Assembly (NCBI GenBank): GCA_030638325.1
Contig: DAOWEV010000025.1
Span: 1 to 12,160, forward strand
DNA: 12,160 bases
Source of the DNA: Bacteroidales bacterium
GTDB taxonomy: Bacteria; Bacteroidota; Bacteroidia; Bacteroidales; JAGOPY01
Direction of reading: 5' to 3'
The notes beneath the pieces are model-generated. The model saw only the letters and a list, made by a program, of their open reading frames with translations, had not been told where the DNA came from and did not search any database. The translations under genes were made by a program, and so were the position numbers. Shown here in pieces: positions 1-8,507 of this stretch; the first letter of the stretch is position 1; each line of letters opens with the position of its first letter.

Positions 1-24
1 CATACAAATGTTTTTCTTCATATT

Positions 25-178
25 AAATCCTAAGCACCAAATCCTAAATTCTAAACAAATTCAAAACTCAAATAACCAAAGTTCAAAACAAAGGATTTCC
101 TACAGAACATACGGTTTTGAATTTTGTGCTTTTGTCATTTGGTATTGTTTAGGATTTAGAAATTCGGATTTAGATATT
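25..178. repeat. Long inverted repeat with arms built of 7-nt units
   Basis: The left arm (25-89) and right arm (114-178) are both exactly 65 nt and flank a 24-nt loop (90-113). Each arm is a 9-nt inner core (81-89 TTCAAAAC-type; 114-122 GTTTTGAAT) followed outward by eight 7-nt units. On the left these include AAATCCT (25-31, 39-45), AAATTCT (46-52) and AAACAAA (53-59). On the right, read as reverse complement, they include AAACAAT (144-150) and AAATCCT (151-157). The arms align without any gap and match at 44 of 65 positions by hand count, best in the core and in the units at 46-59. The region contains no plausible gene. It could fold as a long imperfect RNA or DNA hairpin. Whether it is a dispersed chromosomal repeat cannot be told from one copy. 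Confidence 0.8.
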
Positions 179-331
179 CAATTTTAGTAATTTATTTAAC
201 AATGATGAAATATACGTCACAGCTAAATAATCACCATGTTCTTTTGTTTACCTGTGTCTTACTTTAATTGATGATCATTTATTTGTATGTCAAAGGTAAT
301 GTTTGTTAATTTTGTTTCAAGAATAAAAAAG

Positions 332-1939
332 ATGAAATCGCTGCTCACACTTCTTTTCTTGTTTTCGTTTCTCATTACAAGTGGTAATAATTCTAAAGAT
401 AGTTTGCTTCTCGAACTGGCCAAAAGTGATAGCGACACGATCAAAGTGAATAAACTGTTGATGCTGGCTGACAGTTATTACTACTCTGATCCATCCTTTG
501 CCGAGAAAACCTATCGTTCAGCGCTTTATCTTTCAAACAAATTAAATTACGAACGCGGGGTGGCCGTGGCTGAGTACGCTCTGGGCAGGTTCTATTCCGA
601 GTCGGAATATGATCTTTCGGCCTATTTTATTTATAAAACCCTTCCTTATTTTGAAGCTGAAAAAGACTCGGGCAATATTGCTAATTGCTATAATATTCTT
701 GGAATAATAAAATCCAAGATCAATGATTTTGATAAATCACTTTATAATTTTTTTCATGCGGAAAAAATTTACGAGGAAATAAAAGATACCCATTCCCTCG
801 TTAAGATAAATAACAATATTGGCTTGATTTATACAGAACTTGGCAAGGATTCGTTGGCAATACATTATTTTGAGAATGCAGAAAAAATGAATGAATACAG
901 CGGGAATATTGAATTGCTCGCTATTATTTTTGGCAATATGGGGGAAATTTATTCCAGGATCAATGCCTTGCCAAAAGCAGATTGGTATTACCACAAGGCA
1001 TTATCACTTACTGATACGACGGGTGATATTAGTAGAAAGACCTGGATCTTATCAAAGATCGGGAAATTAAAACTTATGGCTGGGGAAAATGATTCTTGTT
1101 TTTTTTATACAACCTGGTCAATTGAGTTAGGTGAAAAATCAGGATGGTTATCAAATTTGGATAAATCTTATGCCATAATGAAAGATTACTACATACTGCA
1201 AGGAGATTATAAAAAGGCATTCCAGTATCTTGAAAAAGAGAATATTATCAAGGATTCTCTTTTCGACAAAGACCAGGTGAAAAAAATGGCCATGCAGGAG
1301 ATGCGATTCCAGTTCGAGAAGGATAAAAAAGTTCAGTCTTTGAAATACAATGCCCAAAAATTCAAATTATTGACAATTATTTTATCGCTTATTATCCTTG
1401 TGATTCTTGTTGTTTCCATACTCTTGATCTTAAAAGCGCGGCAAAAGAAAATAAGGGCACAAAACGAGAAACTCAATATTGAAAAGAAACGACTGGAAGA
1501 ACTCATGCAAGTCAAATCGAGGGAACTGACCTCTCAGCTTTTGCAACTGGCCAATAAAAATGAGCTTAATTTCCAGTTGGTTAAAAAACTTAGAAAAGCT
1601 AAACCGGACTTTAAAAAGGGAAACCTTGACCTGATTAATAGCATAATCAGTGATTTATACATCAATGCGAATGAGAATATTTGGGCTTCATTTGAAAAAA
1701 GCTTCAATGAGGTTCATCCAAATTTCATGAAAAACATCCGGCACGATTTTCCTAAGCTAACACAAAAAGAACAACGGCTTGCCGCCTTTTTGCTTTTAAA
1801 TCTTTCTTCCAAGGAGATAGCAGCTATTACACATATCAGCGTTTCGAGCGTAGAGATTGCCCGGGTTAGGTTAAGGAAAAAACTTGGTATATCAGGAGAG
1901 GATGCGATCATTTCCGTATTCCTGTCAAAATACGTGTAG
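332..1939 (+). CDS. Membrane-anchored TPR / LuxR-type helix-turn-helix transcriptional regulator
   Basis: This is a predicted one-component regulator of 535 aa from the ATG at 332. That start is preferred because it gives a clean hydrophobic export or anchor segment (MKSLLTLLFLFSFLITSG); upstream in-frame ATGs at 287 and 299 would prepend a charged stretch. Residues about 30-310 are helical TPR-like repeats (for example the NIANCYNILGIIKSKINDFDKSL region and the following INNNIGLIYTELGKDSLAIHYF unit). A transmembrane helix spans about 345-368, followed by a basic coiled coil (about 370-420) and a C-terminal DNA-binding domain (about 473-535) with LTQKEQRLAAFLLLNLSSKE and a recognition helix around SVSSVEIARVRLRKKLG. 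The topology implies a periplasmic TPR sensor and a cytoplasmic DNA-binding end. This architecture is widespread in Bacteroidota and usually has no known ligand. A weak -7-like TTTATTTG lies at 278-285. The secreted-protein operon downstream is a plausible but unproven target. Confidence 0.9.
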   Translation: MKSLLTLLFLFSFLITSGNNSKDSLLLELAKSDSDTIKVNKLLMLADSYYYSDPSFAEKTYRSALYLSNKLNYERGVAVAEYALGRFYSESEYDLSAYFIYKTLPYFEAEKDSGNIANCYNILGIIKSKINDFDKSLYNFFHAEKIYEEIKDTHSLVKINNNIGLIYTELGKDSLAIHYFENAEKMNEYSGNIELLAIIFGNMGEIYSRINALPKADWYYHKALSLTDTTGDISRKTWILSKIGKLKLMAGENDSCFFYTTWSIELGEKSGWLSNLDKSYAIMKDYYILQGDYKKAFQYLEKENIIKDSLFDKDQVKKMAMQEMRFQFEKDKKVQSLKYNAQKFKLLTIILSLIILVILVVSILLILKARQKKIRAQNEKLNIEKKRLEELMQVKSRELTSQLLQLANKNELNFQLVKKLRKAKPDFKKGNLDLINSIISDLYINANENIWASFEKSFNEVHPNFMKNIRHDFPKLTQKEQRLAAFLLLNLSSKEIAAITHISVSSVEIARVRLRKKLGISGEDAIISVFLSKYV

Positions 1940-2192
1940 AAAATATTTTTTTACGAGGAAATAAGCCTGACAAGATAATCGTCTTATTCCGGCATTTTAC
2001 AGAAAACAGCAAATGGTTTACAAGATATAACACTATTAACTCCTGATAAACGCTATTTATACATTACCAGGGCATAAATAGTTTTAACATAAACGGCCTT
2101 GTTATTCATTCTGCATCAGGTTTATACAAATTATGTAAGGCTATTGTAAGGGTTCTTATACTAGCATGTAATGGTCGTGTTATGGGATAAAA

Positions 2193-2224
2193 TTTTGTCG
2201 CGTTAAAAAGAATAAGTTACTTTG
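2193..2224 (+). promoter_or_regulatory. Candidate Bacteroidota-type promoter for the secreted-protein operon
   Basis: TTTTG (2193-2197) is separated by 19 nt from TTACTTTG (2217-2224). The known Bacteroidota sigma-70 consensus is TTTG or TTG near -33 and TAnnTTTG near -7. Here the -7 box matches 7 of 8 positions, with T in place of A at position 2, and the spacing fits. It is the best match seen upstream of the ATG at 2432. No transcript data are available. Confidence 0.4.
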
Positions 2225-2294
2225 GTAAAGAGTTTCTATGTTATTTCAAAACAAGTGTCAAACTAAAACCACCTTTGGTGGGAATTAATTGACT

Positions 2295-2345
2295 GTTGCA
2301 TGTTACAGATTGCAGGTTACGGGTTACAAGTTGAGAACCTGCAAC
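2295..2345. repeat. Palindromic element of 7-nt units with 9-bp stem
   Basis: Six consecutive 7-nt units of GTTRCRG type run from 2295 to 2336: GTTGCAT, GTTACAG, then four more at 2309, 2316, 2323 and 2330. They are followed by one unit in opposite orientation, ACCTGCAAC (2337-2345). The stem TTGCAGGTT (2310-2318) pairs perfectly with AACCTGCAA (2336-2344) around a 17-nt loop, and an A-tract follows. It lies about 90 nt before the start of the LVIVD-repeat gene, inside its presumed 5' leader. It shares the 7-nt register and inverted layout of the element at 25-178, but not its sequence. The right arm looks short, as if truncated. Confidence 0.7.
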
Positions 2346-2431
2346 AAAAAAAATAGATAACAAGTTGGTAAAAGTTGCACACTAAGTGCCTATTAAACAA
2401 AAATGAACTTTCAATAAAAAAAATCAAAGCT

Positions 2432-4720
2432 ATGAAAACAAAATTATTTTATAACGTAAAGAGATTTACCAGTGCCATCAAGATAATAACGGTTTTTTGC
2501 ATGATTTTATCAATAGCGTCATCGGTTCATGCACAGTTTTGGGGCAATAACGGGTTTTTGGTTCACAGCGAGTCGTTAATCACGGGCAATATGGATCTGA
2601 ACCCGCATTCCTCTTCATTTAAAGAAGGCAATACTTTGTACTTCACCGATTATTACGGGTTCAATATTTATGACATCTCTGATATGGCGAACCCTTTTCC
2701 TATTGGCAGGATAGGGACTCCTGGGTTTTCCTGCAATTTTGTTATACAGGGTGATTATGTTTTTATTGCCGACTGGAACGGCTTTTCTGTTGTTTCTATT
2801 AGCGACCCTGCAAATCCGGAATTGGTCAGTTATACCGGGCTTTTTAAAGCCCAGGATGTTGAAGTGAACGGGATTTATTTATTCGTGGCCGTTGGAGAGG
2901 GCGTGCGATCCTATGATATTTCCAATCCTGAAGAACCTGTAGCGCTTGACTATCTTCATATTTCACCGGGAAGTATCGATTTCGCCGGCTTATCTGTCAC
3001 GGATGATGCCCTGTATTTTGGCAATATGCTCACACTGTTTTCGATTAACTATACCGATCCTGCTAACCTTGTAATAGAAGACCAAACAAATTTTGGTACG
3101 GGTGGTTCGTTTTGGGGAAATTTTGCCCAAAAGGATAATTATTTGTATGCAGCTTCCTCGTTGGGATTATGTATTTATGATATCTCCGACCCTTATAACC
3201 CTGATAAGCAGTATCAGGGTACTCCGATTGGCTCTTCCAATTATGACGTTAATATAGAAGGAAATGTAATGTGTGTTTCACACAATTCAACAAAGTGGGG
3301 TTTGTTTGATATAACAGACCCTGTTGATCCGGTTGAAATATATATTTCAGAAAATTTTCCATTTAATCATCGCTTCGCCATTGGACGACTGAAAGATAAT
3401 TATGCTTTTTTCATGGACCATTGGGAAGATAATGGGAATGGATATACTGTTCACATGCTGGATATTTCAAACCCTGAAGATCCCCAGGAAGTGGGTGATA
3501 TTAAATCGGTTAACGGGGAAAGCCTCGCGACCTGCCTGTTCATGAAAGATGATATAGAATACGCACTGGTAGGACAGGATAACCTGACTGATAACCATGC
3601 CGGATACATGAGGGTCATGGATGTCAGCGATCCCGGTAACCCGTTGCTCGTTTCAACGCTTGAAATCCCCGGTTCGGTTTATGCAATTACAACTGACGGT
3701 TCTGACTATGCCTTTGTAAAAGTTGCCAACCAGGGCGTGGTACCATTTAAAACAAACAGGTTATACCAGATTAATATGTCAGACCTCGGCAATCCTTATA
3801 TCGTATCTGATTATGCACTCAATATATCAACAGGTTACATGGCATCGCAAGACATGTCGGTATTTAATGATAGATTGTATCTGGTTGATCGGAAAACGTT
3901 TAAAATATTCAGTTACGAGAACGATATGTTGGTGCTTACTGGCAGCACGTCTGTTTATGGAGAGAATGGCCGTGGTATTAAAATTACCAATTCAGATTAT
4001 GGCTATGTTGCAGCAAGTGATAAGGGTTTCCAGATTTATAATATTTCCAATCCTGCACAACCTTTGTTTCTTACCTATTTTGACACCGATGGAAACGCTA
4101 CAGGCCTGGATGTTGCAGATGGCTATGCCTATGTTGCCGATGATGAAAACGGGCTTGTTATCCTGGATATATCGGAAAATATTGCCACTTTCGTTTCACA
4201 GGTTAACACTACAAGTCCGGCCAGGTTGGTTACTGTTTCTGATATGAATGCTTATGTAACCCTGGAAAACGGTGATTTCGAATTCATTGATATAAGTGAT
4301 CCTGAAAACCCTCAAAGCCTTGGCACTTACAACAGTTCGGGAGATGCAAAGGATATAGCGGTTTCCCCTTCAAATGCTTACCTGCATATAGCTGATTATC
4401 TTGATTATGCAATAATTGAACACCTTACCGTTAGCTTGCCGGAAATACCAGTTGCCGGGGAAATGAATACATTCAATACTTATCCTAATCCTGTGGTTTC
4501 CAATATCTATCTCACTCTTGATATGGAAAACGATGGAAACGTGAATATCCGGTTATATGATATTTCCGGCAGGAAGGTGAAAACATTGTTAAACCAACAA
4601 ATTGGGCAAGGGTTCCACACTTTGCAGTTTGATGCCTCTGACCTTAACCAGGGTGTTTATTTTATCGGTGTGAATAATGGGTCCAACTACATGATTGAAA
4701 AAATAGTAGTCGCGAGATAG
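2432..4720 (+). CDS. Secreted LVIVD-repeat beta-propeller protein with T9SS C-terminal sorting domain
   Basis: A 762-aa exported protein. The ATG at 2432 is chosen because it gives a basic N-region and hydrophobic core ending in SSVHA before QFWG (signal peptidase site after about residue 34); the upstream ATG at 2375 would add 19 polar residues. The body carries about a dozen copies of a D-[IV]-[ST]-[DN]-x-x-x-P motif, for example DISDMANP (81), SISDPANP (122), DISNPEEP (162), DISDPYNP (250), DITDPVDP (293), DVSDPGNP (397) and DISDPENP (620). Most are spaced about 40-50 residues apart, as in LVIVD repeats, which form propeller blades. Residues about 680-762 (YPNPVVSNIYL, then RLYDISGRKVKTL, then GVYFIGV) are a type A T9SS sorting domain, implying passage through the outer membrane and cell-surface attachment or release. 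First gene of a three-gene operon. Ligand or enzymatic role is unknown; no catalytic motif is visible. Confidence 0.92.
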   Translation: MKTKLFYNVKRFTSAIKIITVFCMILSIASSVHAQFWGNNGFLVHSESLITGNMDLNPHSSSFKEGNTLYFTDYYGFNIYDISDMANPFPIGRIGTPGFSCNFVIQGDYVFIADWNGFSVVSISDPANPELVSYTGLFKAQDVEVNGIYLFVAVGEGVRSYDISNPEEPVALDYLHISPGSIDFAGLSVTDDALYFGNMLTLFSINYTDPANLVIEDQTNFGTGGSFWGNFAQKDNYLYAASSLGLCIYDISDPYNPDKQYQGTPIGSSNYDVNIEGNVMCVSHNSTKWGLFDITDPVDPVEIYISENFPFNHRFAIGRLKDNYAFFMDHWEDNGNGYTVHMLDISNPEDPQEVGDIKSVNGESLATCLFMKDDIEYALVGQDNLTDNHAGYMRVMDVSDPGNPLLVSTLEIPGSVYAITTDGSDYAFVKVANQGVVPFKTNRLYQINMSDLGNPYIVSDYALNISTGYMASQDMSVFNDRLYLVDRKTFKIFSYENDMLVLTGSTSVYGENGRGIKITNSDYGYVAASDKGFQIYNISNPAQPLFLTYFDTDGNATGLDVADGYAYVADDENGLVILDISENIATFVSQVNTTSPARLVTVSDMNAYVTLENGDFEFIDISDPENPQSLGTYNSSGDAKDIAVSPSNAYLHIADYLDYAIIEHLTVSLPEIPVAGEMNTFNTYPNPVVSNIYLTLDMENDGNVNIRLYDISGRKVKTLLNQQIGQGFHTLQFDASDLNQGVYFIGVNNGSNYMIEKIVVAR

Positions 4721-4747
4721 ATATATTTATGTATAAAGCTTGTTATT

Positions 4748-6415
4748 ATGAATCGTGTTGTAGTTCATTGTTTGGCTGCTTTATTGCTTCTATTTACCGA
4801 GAGTGAAGCCTTTTCCCAAACATTCACCGATGTTACTGTAGATGCAGGAATTGTTTTATCCGCCTCAATGGGGAACACGGTGGTGTGGTTAGACTATGAC
4901 AATGACGGCCGGCTTGATTTTTACGGAAATACTAACGAGTTTGCTTTCTTTTATAAAAACAATGGAAACGGTACCTTCACCAATATCACGACATCAATGG
5001 GCCTATCGGGTACCGACCCTGCATCGGTGGCCGTTGCCGATTTCGATAAAGACGGGTATGACGACCTGCTAATCGTTTCAAAACATGTAAGTATACCAGT
5101 GCGTATTTATAAAAACATGTTGGGCAATAATTTCCAGGTAGTGTTTGAAGGCCAGTCAAGTATCGAGCGTGCTATTTGGCTTGATTTTGAAGTGGACGGT
5201 GACCTGGATATCTTTTGTAACACAGGAGGCTTTCCGTTATTGTATCTCAATGACGGGGAAGGTAATTTCACCGAATCGGCTGCCGGTATGAATTTTAACA
5301 ACGATTCAGGCATCACGGCCGCTGCAGCTGATATGAACAACGATGGATTTACCGATATTTACGCCTGTAGTTATGGTTCTGCCAACAGGCTTTATAAAAA
5401 TATTGCAGGAGGAAATGTTGAGGATATTTCCTTTTCAGCACATGTTGCTGATTATAATAAAGGCGTCTCGCAATCGTGGGGTGATTATAACAATGATGGT
5501 TTTTTAGACTTGTATGTCTCCAATATTCAATCAAATAGAAATATTCTATTTAAAAACCTCGGTAATGAAACTTTTTCGGACGTTACCTATGATGCGGGTG
5601 TGGCCGATGCCGGTGATGCAAGGACAAGCGCCTGGGTTGATTTTAACAATGATGGCCTGATGGACTTGTTTACAACCAATCATATTAACGAGAACCGATT
5701 ATATCAAAATAATGGTAATGGCACTTTCACAGATGTGGCAGAAGAATGGAACATTAGAAATCCGGAAGATGGTTTCGGGATCAGTTGGGGCGATTATGAC
5801 CTGGACGGTGATCAGGATGTGTTGATCTGCGGGCATACTTATTCAGTGAAATTGTTGAGAAATGATGGAAATAATCCCGGGAATTACCTTGATGTTGAAC
5901 TGGAAGGTATTTTTGATAATGCAAGTGGTATTGGCACCCGCATAGAAGTTTATGTTGGCGGGCAAATGACAGTCCAGGAGGTCAATGGTGGCAGGGGTGC
6001 CCGTTGCCAGGATGCGCTGATTGCCCATTTCGGCCTTGCGGCTGCTGCACAAGCCGATAGCCTTATTGTTAAATGGCAAAGCGGAATGGTTCAAAAACTG
6101 TACTATATTTCTGCTAATCAGTTGATCACTATTGTTCAGGATGCTGTTGGCATCAATGACATATATTCGGGAAACGAATTGTTTGAATTGTATCCTAACC
6201 CTGTAAAATACGTTATTAACTTGCGCTTCAATGAGAGAGTAGGCAAAATTACAGATGTAAAAATATACTCTGTTACCGGGCAAATTGTCTTGTCCCGTTC
6301 TCTGAAAGAGCAAGGAAATGCTACCGTGGACGTCAGGGAATTGACAAGAGGATGGTATTACATAATGATTAATTCCGGACATAGTATTTATTACCGGCCT
6401 TTTATTAAAAAATAA
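4748..6415 (+). CDS. Secreted FG-GAP/VCBS repeat protein with ASPIC/UnbV domain and T9SS sorting domain
   Basis: A 555-aa protein beginning with a signal peptide that ends near AFSQ (residue 24). Seven calcium-binding-type DxDxDG loops mark FG-GAP/VCBS propeller blades: DYDNDGRLD (49), DFDKDGYDD (98), DFEVDGDLD (146, Glu at position 3), DMNNDGFTD (195), DYNNDGFLD (246), DFNNDGLMD (298) and DYDLDGDQD (349). The near-constant spacing of about 50 residues fits a seven-bladed integrin-like propeller. Residues about 388-452 (GIGTRIEVYVGG, EVNGGRGARCQD, HFGL, LIVKWQSG) match the ASPIC/UnbV domain, which usually follows such repeats in CRTAC1-like proteins. Residues about 479-555, starting at ELYPNP, are a T9SS type A sorting domain. 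The start lies 27 nt after the previous stop with no terminator between, so co-transcription is likely. Probable surface adhesion or ligand-binding protein; substrate unknown. Confidence 0.92.
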   Translation: MNRVVVHCLAALLLLFTESEAFSQTFTDVTVDAGIVLSASMGNTVVWLDYDNDGRLDFYGNTNEFAFFYKNNGNGTFTNITTSMGLSGTDPASVAVADFDKDGYDDLLIVSKHVSIPVRIYKNMLGNNFQVVFEGQSSIERAIWLDFEVDGDLDIFCNTGGFPLLYLNDGEGNFTESAAGMNFNNDSGITAAAADMNNDGFTDIYACSYGSANRLYKNIAGGNVEDISFSAHVADYNKGVSQSWGDYNNDGFLDLYVSNIQSNRNILFKNLGNETFSDVTYDAGVADAGDARTSAWVDFNNDGLMDLFTTNHINENRLYQNNGNGTFTDVAEEWNIRNPEDGFGISWGDYDLDGDQDVLICGHTYSVKLLRNDGNNPGNYLDVELEGIFDNASGIGTRIEVYVGGQMTVQEVNGGRGARCQDALIAHFGLAAAAQADSLIVKWQSGMVQKLYYISANQLITIVQDAVGINDIYSGNELFELYPNPVKYVINLRFNERVGKITDVKIYSVTGQIVLSRSLKEQGNATVDVRELTRGWYYIMINSGHSIYYRPFIKK

Positions 6416-6419
6416 AATC

Positions 6420-8507
6420 ATGAAAGCACTTATTTTCATTCTTGCATTATTTGTTCTTTTGAACCAGGCCTATTCACAAGAAACAACGAGTAATCGCGAT
6501 AGGGCAGGTTTTCAATTTATTGAAAGCTCCTCAGGATTGAATAATCCGGATTGGGATACTGGTAATACTGAAATAGAATTTGCCGACCTAAACCAGGACG
6601 GATATGTTGATATAATTTCCATTGGCGACCATGGATCTCCAAATATCAATACAAATGAACATGGTGTTATGGTTTGGTTTGGGGATGGAGCAGGTACCTG
6701 GAGCGTAGAAATGAATGGCAACTTTGGATACGGTGGCATTGCTGTGGGGGACGTTAACCGCGATGGATTATGGGATGTTGGTTATGGTATGCATCACGAC
6801 TATTCATCTACTGATTTTGGGGATCAGTTGATAGAAACAGCCCTGGGTGATGGTACAGGTGTGAACTGGACACCCTGGGACGATGGGCTCGCGACCAACG
6901 GCGAAGATTACGGGATGTTTGCCACAGATTTTGCCGACATTAACAACGACGGTTATCTCGACATTGGGTCCCTCTCGTTTGGTTCGGGCAATGGTTTTCA
7001 TATTTATCTGAACAACGGGGATGGTACCTGGACCCAAAGTTATCAATATGGGGGCCCCACCAGCAATAGCAATGAAGGGTTTCATTTTGGCGATATCAAC
7101 AAGGACGGCTTTTCTGATTGTGTAGTTACACAGGAAGGAGGATATGTTTTTTTTGGCGATGGAAATGGAAATTTTACAATGGCAGTTTACAATATGCCCT
7201 ACTATTACATCCCGGCATTGGATGTTGCATTGGGTGACGTAGATGGTGATGGGGGAAAGGATATTGCGTTGATTAATAATGATGGAGATGTTGAGGTTTG
7301 GATATTCAATGAAAACAATGAGCAATGGGTGAATTATTCCGGAAATTTACCAATAGGGAGTAACTTTGAGCGTCTGGATTTGTTCGATCTTGATAACGAC
7401 GGAAATATTGATTTACTTGCTTCCGGCAAAGGGCAGTTGAGAATTTGGAGTGGTGATGGTAATGGCAACTGGAACCTGGAGACGACAATGTCAACGGCCT
7501 ATGGAAATGCATATACAAACGCCTTCAGGGTTGGTGGAGATATTGACCATAACGGCTTTGCTGATATTGCCATAGTGCAGGAGACCGGTGACTATTTTAA
7601 TAGACAGAATTATCTGAGGTGCTTTAAAGAAACTTCACCTGTTTTCATGCCGGCAATCAAAGTTGTGTTTCCGCGAGGTGGTGAGGTGTTTTATCAAAAC
7701 TCGGATCAATTTACCGATTGGTTATGTGCTACTGATTCAATCGAGAATGTTATAATAGATTATTCGTTAAGAGGAAAGACAGGCCCTTGGATAATGATAG
7801 CATCCAACGCAGCAAATTCGGGTAGGTACCAGTGGACAATACCTCAAACAATCTCTTCAAATAACTGTTTTCTCAGGTACTCGATAAAGGCAAAATCTAA
7901 TTCCATTAAGGCCATCACTCCAAATGCTTTCACAATTTTAGGTGAAGACGGAGTTGAAGCGGATTTTGTTGCCGATTCATTATTCGTTCAACCCCTGTCT
8001 GAAATTCAATTTACCGACCAGTCATTAGGACTGCTTACCTCATGGGAATGGGATTTTGATAACGATGGAACCGTGGATGCTACCGAAAGAAACCCTGTTT
8101 ATTCATATTCGCTGCCGGGTACTTATACAGTAAAACTAACAGTTTCGGATGGCCAAAACAGCGATACCGAGATAAAGGTGGATTACATTACGGTGGATGA
8201 ATATGTTGGCATCAACAATGTTACAAGTAACCAGCCTGAACTCCGGGTGTACCCTAATCCGTTTTCTCATTCAACAGTAATTAATTATCATGTAATATTT
8301 TCGGGAAAGGTTGTTTTGAAAGTATATGATATAACAGGACATGAAATACGAACATTGGTAAATAAAAACCAATTGACAGGCGGGCATTCTGTTGTTTGGA
8401 ACGGAACGGATAATTCAGGTGAAACTGTCAATTCGGGAACTTATATTTGCAAATTTAATATGGACAATAAACCGGTATCAACAAAAAAAATGATATTATT
8501 GAAATAA
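6420..8507 (+). CDS. Secreted FG-GAP repeat protein with PKD domain and T9SS/FlgD-like C-terminus
   Basis: A 695-aa protein whose signal peptide ends near AYSQ (residue 20). Seven DxDxDG-type loops occur at residues 56 (DLNQDGYVD), 111, 173, 225, 273 (DVDGDGGKD), 323 and 374 (DIDHNGFAD, Asn for Asp at position 5), so a seven-bladed calcium-stabilised propeller is likely. Residues about 412-507 (VFPRGGEVF, then DYSLRGKTGPW, SGRYQWTIP) resemble the Ig-like domain found in many Bacteroidota surface proteins (Kre9/KNH-like). Residues about 511-593 form a PKD domain with the diagnostic WEWDFDNDG and YTVKLTVSDG segments. Residues about 606-695 (RVYPNPFSHST, VYDITGHEIRTLV, NSGTYICKF) are a FlgD-Ig-like T9SS sorting domain. 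The start is 4 nt after the preceding stop, so translation is probably coupled. Last gene of the operon. Likely a calcium-dependent surface protein, target unknown. Confidence 0.92.
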   Translation: MKALIFILALFVLLNQAYSQETTSNRDRAGFQFIESSSGLNNPDWDTGNTEIEFADLNQDGYVDIISIGDHGSPNINTNEHGVMVWFGDGAGTWSVEMNGNFGYGGIAVGDVNRDGLWDVGYGMHHDYSSTDFGDQLIETALGDGTGVNWTPWDDGLATNGEDYGMFATDFADINNDGYLDIGSLSFGSGNGFHIYLNNGDGTWTQSYQYGGPTSNSNEGFHFGDINKDGFSDCVVTQEGGYVFFGDGNGNFTMAVYNMPYYYIPALDVALGDVDGDGGKDIALINNDGDVEVWIFNENNEQWVNYSGNLPIGSNFERLDLFDLDNDGNIDLLASGKGQLRIWSGDGNGNWNLETTMSTAYGNAYTNAFRVGGDIDHNGFADIAIVQETGDYFNRQNYLRCFKETSPVFMPAIKVVFPRGGEVFYQNSDQFTDWLCATDSIENVIIDYSLRGKTGPWIMIASNAANSGRYQWTIPQTISSNNCFLRYSIKAKSNSIKAITPNAFTILGEDGVEADFVADSLFVQPLSEIQFTDQSLGLLTSWEWDFDNDGTVDATERNPVYSYSLPGTYTVKLTVSDGQNSDTEIKVDYITVDEYVGINNVTSNQPELRVYPNPFSHSTVINYHVIFSGKVVLKVYDITGHEIRTLVNKNQLTGGHSVVWNGTDNSGETVNSGTYICKFNMDNKPVSTKKMILLK

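Larger units (their letters stand above)
1940..2431. other. Non-coding gap between regulator and secreted-protein operon
   Basis: No coding region is supported here. An AT-only 8-bp inverted repeat (CTATTTAT 2053-2060 with ATAAATAG 2074-2081, followed by TTTT) might be a weak terminator or hairpin. A second imperfect pair, GGAAATAAG (1957-1965) with CTTATTCC (1983-1990), lies just after the regulator stop codon; neither is a convincing rho-independent terminator. The right half carries a candidate promoter (2193-2224) and a 7-nt-register palindromic element (2295-2345), listed separately. If the promoter is right, the operon mRNA would have a 5' leader of roughly 200 nt containing that hairpin. 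Confidence 0.7.

Noticed and set aside
25..178. CRISPR array or insertion-sequence terminal repeats
   Set aside because: Repeat units are 7 nt with no spacers, the arms are inverted, and no cas gene, transposase or target-site duplication is visible.
271..278. ATGATCAT palindrome upstream of the regulator as an operator
   Set aside because: It is only 8 bp, present once here, and of a length expected by chance in AT-rich DNA.
2053..2081. AT-only 8-bp hairpin with following TTTT as a rho-independent terminator
   Set aside because: There are no G-C pairs in the stem, only four T residues follow, and it lies over 100 nt after the regulator stop; kept only as a weak possibility in the gap description.
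3723..4247. 174-codon open frame on the + strand inside the LVIVD-repeat gene
   Set aside because: It overlaps completely a well-supported repeat protein in another frame, and its translation shows no domain-like pattern.
5843..6439. 198-codon open frame on the - strand across the FG-GAP/UnbV gene end
   Set aside because: It is antisense to the UnbV and sorting domains, whose sequence is clearly conserved on the + strand; the reverse product has no recognisable features.
6804..7325. 173-codon open frame on the - strand within the PKD-domain gene
   Set aside because: It is a shadow of the repetitive Asp/Gly-rich codons of the FG-GAP repeats.
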